Shown here in pieces: positions 60,316 to 64,000 of a stretch of 64,000 bases of DNA; positions within the stretch are counted from its first letter, which is position 1; each line of letters begins with the position of its first letter. Below the pieces are notes generated by a model that was not told the origin of the DNA, did no database searches, and was given only the letters and a program-made list of their open reading frames with translations. A program made the position numbers and the translations under genes. Source of the DNA: Prorocentrum cordatum (taxonomy: Eukaryota > Sar > Dinophyceae > Prorocentrales > Prorocentraceae); NCBI GenBank assembly GCA_963575745.1, contig CAUYUJ010016148.1:55001-119000 (forward strand), in the 5' to 3' direction.

Positions 60316-60469
60316 TCAGGAGCGAAAGAAGGACGTACACGTACATGAATCCACGCTGTTTTCGAGATTTCGCATTGCGCGAATATTCGTATCACGCGGC
60401 CGGTCTTGCGGGTCAAGGGGCCGTGTTCATGTACATAGCTGGGCGCGTACGTCCTTGGTGGGCTCCCTA
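60316..60469 (+). mobile_element. Family O element, TSD CCTGG
   Basis: Same length and over 85 percent alike to the copy at 32571. CCTGG at 60311-60315 and 60470-60474. Confidence 0.85.
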
Positions 60470-60544
60470 CCTGGGGAGACAGCCCCCCCGGCGTCCAGGA
60501 CCCCGCCTGCCAGGTTCGAAGACGACAACAGACAAAAGCATGCA

Positions 60545-61400
60545 TCAGGATGGGAAAAACACACACAGACAGACACTGTGGATCGTCGCTCCCCAGGAAT
60601 CTACAGGAAAATAGCGGAAGTGGGGGGGAAGACAAAAAAACGAAACTATGTGAAATTATCCCAGTGCGACCCTACCCAGGAGTTGGAGCCCTTAGGAAAG
60701 CAGCATTAGTAGTAACAGTAAAGCTAAGCTAAAGCTAAGCTAAAGCTAAGCTAAAGCTAAGCTAAAGCTAAGCTAAAGCTAAGCTAAAGCTCAGCTAAAG
60801 CTCAGCTAAAGCCAAACTAAACCTAAGCTGAAGCTAAGCTAAAGCTAAGCTAATGCTAAGCTAAACATAAGTTAAAACTAAGGTAAAGCTAAGCTAAACC
60901 TAAGCTAAAGCTAAGCTACAGCCAAGCTAACGCCAAGCTAAACCTAAGCTGAAGCTAAGCTAACGCTAAGCTAAGCCTAAGCTAAAGCTAAACTAACGCT
61001 AAGCTAAAGCTAAGCTACATCTAAGCTAAAACTAAGCTAAAGCTAAGCTAAAGCTAAGCTAAAGCTCAGCTTAAGCTAAGCTAATCTTACGCTAAAGCTA
61101 TGCTAAAGCTAAGCTAACGCTAAGCTGAAGCTAAGCTAAAGCTAAGCTAAAGCTAAGCTACAGCTAAGCTAAAGCTAAAGCTAAAGGTAAAGGTAAAGCT
61201 AAAGCTAAAGCTACAACTGAAGGTCCCAGGGGACTGGAGGAACCGCTCCCAGGGGACTGGGGGAACCGCCCGGGGCGGGTTGCACTGCCCGGCCCATTTA
61301 AGCTACAGAGTAAGAACCCTTCTAGGCAGAGCCTAGGTAGGGAAATATGGGGAATCCTGTTATGTGTGTCGATCTATCTGTGTGTCTCAGGGCCCCTTCA
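60545..61400 (+). mobile_element. Family A copy split by satellite DNA
   Basis: The left half (TCAGGATGGGAAAAACACAC to GAAGACAAAAAAACG) is at 60545-60650. The right half (GGAAATATGGGGAATCCTGT to GGGCCCCTTCA) is at 61335-61400. Between them lies the AGCTAA satellite with short flanks. Confidence 0.6.
60719..61218. repeat. 11-bp satellite (GCTAAGCTAAA)n
   Basis: About 45 units with scattered changes (GCTCAGC, GCCAAGC, GTTAAAAC); the last 40 bp shift to AAAGCT units. It lies inside a split family A element. Confidence 0.9.
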
Positions 61401-61429
61401 AAGTTCAAGGAAGACAACAAACACAGACA

Positions 61430-61590
61430 TACACTGTCGACGCTCCTCGCGGATTTCTGGGATCTGCGCTGGAGCCTCCTGGCGGCGTCTCTGGCGCCGC
61501 CCCTGGCGCGCTCCGCGCGCCAGGTGGGAGATCGGCGCAGGTCCAAGAAATCCGCGCGGACCTCCAAATGTTCATGTTTGTGCAGGCTGT
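61430..61590 (+). mobile_element. Family F element
   Basis: CACTGTCGACGCTCCTCGCG to GCGGACCTCCAAATGTTCAT; ends AGACAACA / TGTTGT further out. Confidence 0.65.
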
Positions 61591-61599
61591 TGTTTCCCC

Positions 61600-62140
61600 A
61601 TTCATGCCAGCCGTCGGCGTGCTTCCCGTATGTAAGGTCAGGCATGCCAAGGATGAGGATAAGTCGTTCCAGAGAGTTTCGGAGCGCTCTCAGAGCGTTT
61701 GCGGAGCGCTCTGAAACCGGCCGCGTTGCCCGATACATTTTCCGTACCCGCCCGTTTTTCAGAGATTTGTAACGGAAGAGGTGCGCTCTCGACCCGCGAG
61801 TCCAAAAAGTATGTCAGAGATCCCCGACTTGTCTTCATCCGGGTGTATCCCCATCCTGCTTTGGTCTTCTAAGGGTGACCCGTCGCCGGACTGCCTTTTA
61901 ATGCGGGGCTTGTGGGGGCTCGGGTGGCCAGACCGAAGCGCGCAGGCCGTTCCTGTCGCATCGTATGCAGCGGCCGGCAAGCCGCGCACACAAGGCCATC
62001 TGGTCTCGGATCATTATTGCGTGTGGCCGTTTCGTCCTTGTCCTCGTTCTGGTCCTCCTCGCCGTCACAGCCTTCGTCGCTTGCGTCTCACAGCTCACAA
62101 CTCACCAAGGGCGCCGACGGGTCAGACCTCCCAAACGTCC
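61600..62140. other. Unique sequence, no gene recognised
   Basis: Contains several GTCCTCGTTCTGG-type pyrimidine stretches and a short LVLVLLAVTAFVACV-coding run at 62036-62090 that is probably chance. Confidence 0.4.
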
Positions 62141-62261
62141 TCTGCGTCGTCGTCGTCGTCGTCCTCCTCCTCCTCCTCATTCCTCATCTCGTCGTCGGCT
62201 CGGTCGTGGTAGCCGACGACGTCTCGGTCGTGGCCGTGGTCGTCCTTGATTGGGCAAAAGG

Positions 62262-62400
62262 CTGCCGATACAGCTACTCCCTGGACCTCTCCTGGGGTGC
62301 GCTCTGACCAGAACGTCGAGGCGAGTCCAGCCGTGGCGACGAGGCTCTCCGGGACGAGCAGCGGCATCGGCATCTCTTACTCCTCCGAATTCTCGCCTTC
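62262..62400 (-). mobile_element. Family S element, reversed
   Basis: GGCTGCCGATACAGCTACTC, GAACGTCGAGGCGAGTCCAG, GCATCGGCATCTCTTACTCC. Confidence 0.65.
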
Positions 62401-62545
62401 GCCCTCGTCCTCGCCCTCGCTCCCCCTCGTCTTCGCCCTCGCCCTCGTCCTCGCCTTCGCCCTCGGCCTCGCCCGCCCTCGGCCTCGCTCTCACCCTCCC
62501 TCTCGACCCCGTCCTCGCCCCTGTTCCCCCCGCTCCTCGCCGGCG
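62395..62545. repeat. CTCGCCCTCG low-complexity
   Basis: Units CGCCCTCGTCCT; any ORF here is a repeat artefact. Confidence 0.85.
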
Positions 62546-62604
62546 TCGTCGAGGTCGCCGCCGTCCGCCGCCGCCGTGCCAACCGCAAAAATCTAGGAAA
62601 AAAC

Positions 62605-62775
62605 GGTATAAACATAAACTTTTCGCGCTGCGCGCGTATTTTTCAGATCCGCGCTGGGGCCCCCAGGCGGCGCCTCCGGCGCCGCCCCTGGCGCGCTCCG
62701 CGCGCCAGGGAGGGGGGTCCAGTGCGGATCCGAGAAGTCCGCGCGGAGCGCCAACAGTTTATGTTCATGTGGTTT
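62605..62775 (+). mobile_element. Family F element, best preserved
   Basis: Outer ends AAAAAACGGTATAAACATAA and CAGTTTATGTTCATGTGG then TTTTTTC are inverted, giving one stem of about 80 bp per arm. Confidence 0.7.
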
Positions 62776-63324
62776 TTTCAAGGGGGGAAAAGCCACCAGG
62801 ACCGGACAATTGGCGTTTACTAAACAGCCCTTGGGCGTCTGCCAAACAGCCTTGCCCTGTGTGATTCCTTCTTTGGGCGCGCTTGCTGAACGACCTCGCG
62901 TTTGCCTGGGTGGCGATTATGGGGGGGGATTTTGTGACCTCCAACGGAGGGGGGTCCAGCTCGGAGCCGAGAGGTCCAGCGCGGAGCGCCAAGAGTTTCT
63001 GTTTACGTGTTTTTTTTTGTCTTCCTCGATTTTTGCGGTTGGCACGGCGGGGCCGGATCTTTTGCGTTTTTTGTATGTTTTGCGATCGTTTCGATCTTCT
63101 GCGTTTTGCGATGTTTCTTCGATGTTCTTCTTCGATAGTTTGCGATGTGTTCGATTTGTTTGCGACATGTCTTCGGATCTGATTCGATGTTCTTCTTCAA
63201 CATGTTGCGATGTGTTCGATCTTTCAGCGATACTGCTTCGGATCTTCGTCGATGTTCTCCTTCGATCTTCGGCGTTCTGCGATTTCTCGCTTCTTCCCCA
63301 AAAAAGGGCCGCAACCAGGGGCAG

Positions 63325-63500
63325 GGGCGCCGAGCTCCGGCTCTGGAGGGGCTCCCTGCGGCTCGCCGCCCTGTCGAGCCTCGTCCCCGCGGGGGCCGGC
63401 GCCGAGCACCCGCCCGACGGGTCTGCTGGCGGCGGCGGCGGCGGCGCCGACACCGCCGAGGAGGGGGAGCGACGACGACGGGAGGAGGAGGCCTCCGCCT
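63325..63500 (+). CDS. Putative exon, unassigned
   Basis: After AACCAGGGGCAG, reads GAELRLWRGSLRLAALSSLV, PAGAGAEHPPDGSAGGGGG and DTAEEGERRRREEE, then runs into GAG microsatellite DNA. Helical start and acidic tail; no recognised domain. Confidence 0.35.
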
Positions 63501-63890
63501 CCGCCGCCTCCGCCTCCGCCTCCTGCTCCCCCTCCTCCGCCTCCTCCTCCTCCTCCGCCTCCTCCTCCTCCAGGAGGAGGAGGAGGAGGACGAGGAGGCG
63601 GAGGAGGAGGAGGAGGAGGAGGAGGAGGAGGAGGCGGAGGGAGAGGAGGAGGAGGAGGGGTAGGAGGAGGAGGAGGAGGAGGAGGAGGAGGAGGAGGAGG
63701 AGGAGGCGGAGGAGGAGGAGGAGGAGGAGGAGGAGAAGAAGGACAGCGACGTCCGACGACGAAAATGTGGACCAGGTGGGGGGCGACGCCAAATAGTTGG
63801 AGGGAGAGGGCGAGGGAGACGGCGAGGACGGCGAGGACGGCGAGGGCGCGGACGAGGAGGAAGGCGAGGACGACGGGGGTACTACTACAG
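63470..63890. repeat. CCGCCT / GAGGAG inverted microsatellites
   Basis: CCTCC(G) run to 63572 faces GGAGGA run from 63573, forming a long potential hairpin; then GGCGAGGACGGC units. Confidence 0.9.
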
Positions 63891-64000
63891 GTACGGCTGC
63901 AGTCGAGCGCATGCGCACAGACGCGAGCTGCTTCATGCTCTGGTGCGCTTGTGTGTGTGTGATGAGGAAGGGACCAGCAGCATGCAGCAGCACGCAGCAT

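Noticed and set aside
62036-62090. A single membrane-like helix LVLVLLAVTAFVACV.
   Set aside because: It comes from GTCCTCGTTCTGGTCCTCCTC low-complexity DNA with no extended gene.
1-64000. tRNA, rRNA, 5S or spliced-leader RNA genes.
   Set aside because: None recognised by eye; a covariance-model scan would be needed to exclude small ones.

Overview
The window looks like nuclear DNA of a dinoflagellate. I judge this from GC-rich coding sequence, small exons separated by long repeat-filled introns, GT-AG mixed with GC-AG splice junctions, many short terminal-inverted-repeat (TIR) elements with target-site duplications (TSDs), very large microsatellites, and a single-exon gene whose N-terminus resembles a peridinin-plastid presequence. 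Nothing points to a bacterium, virus or organelle. A run of 100 N at 52918-53017 is an assembly gap.

Layout. 1-20.5 kb: mostly repeats, with a few short coding-like islands (884-1137, 2301-2440, 6722-6883, 10140-10228, 16036-16080, 18117-18173) that I cannot assign; a 970-bp (CACACG)-type array lies at 12.37-13.34 kb. 20.5-47.9 kb: one plus-strand gene of at least 14 exons whose protein resembles KNTC1/Rough deal (ROD), the large subunit of the kinetochore RZZ complex. A complete intronless gene for a plastid-type SnoaL/NTF2-like protein (34635-35336) sits inside its largest intron, in the same orientation. 48.2-52.4 kb: a decayed LINE-type retrotransposon (endonuclease, reverse transcriptase and C-terminal region in several frames). 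53-56.3 kb: GATCGAG and GAG tandem DNA and repeat relics. 57.2-58.5 kb: four exons of a second gene with a sushi/CCP-like cysteine pattern. 58.7-64 kb: further elements, an 11-bp AGCTAA satellite, and possible exons at 59.25 and 63.3 kb.

The main finding is how the introns appear to have been built. Several introns of both genes are bounded by short direct repeats of exon sequence (TGAGG, GAGGC, CAGGCG, GGCTC, GGCAC, AGGTGG, GAGG, CAGG). Removing the intervening DNA plus one repeat copy restores one reading frame in matched phase. In the best case (22767-22968) the intron is exactly a 197-bp element with TIRs of about 40 bp and a 5-bp TSD. The GT donor is the last TSD base plus the first element base, and the AG acceptor lies in the second TSD copy. 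This is the signature of introner elements (intron-generating DNA transposons). At least 20 other short inverted-repeat families, many with clear TSDs, fill introns and intergenic DNA, often nested.

Family letters in the feature list (A, B, C and so on) are my own labels for repeats recognised within this window. Element ends are exact where a TSD is quoted and otherwise approximate to about 10 bp. Protein identities come from remembered family patterns, not from a search.
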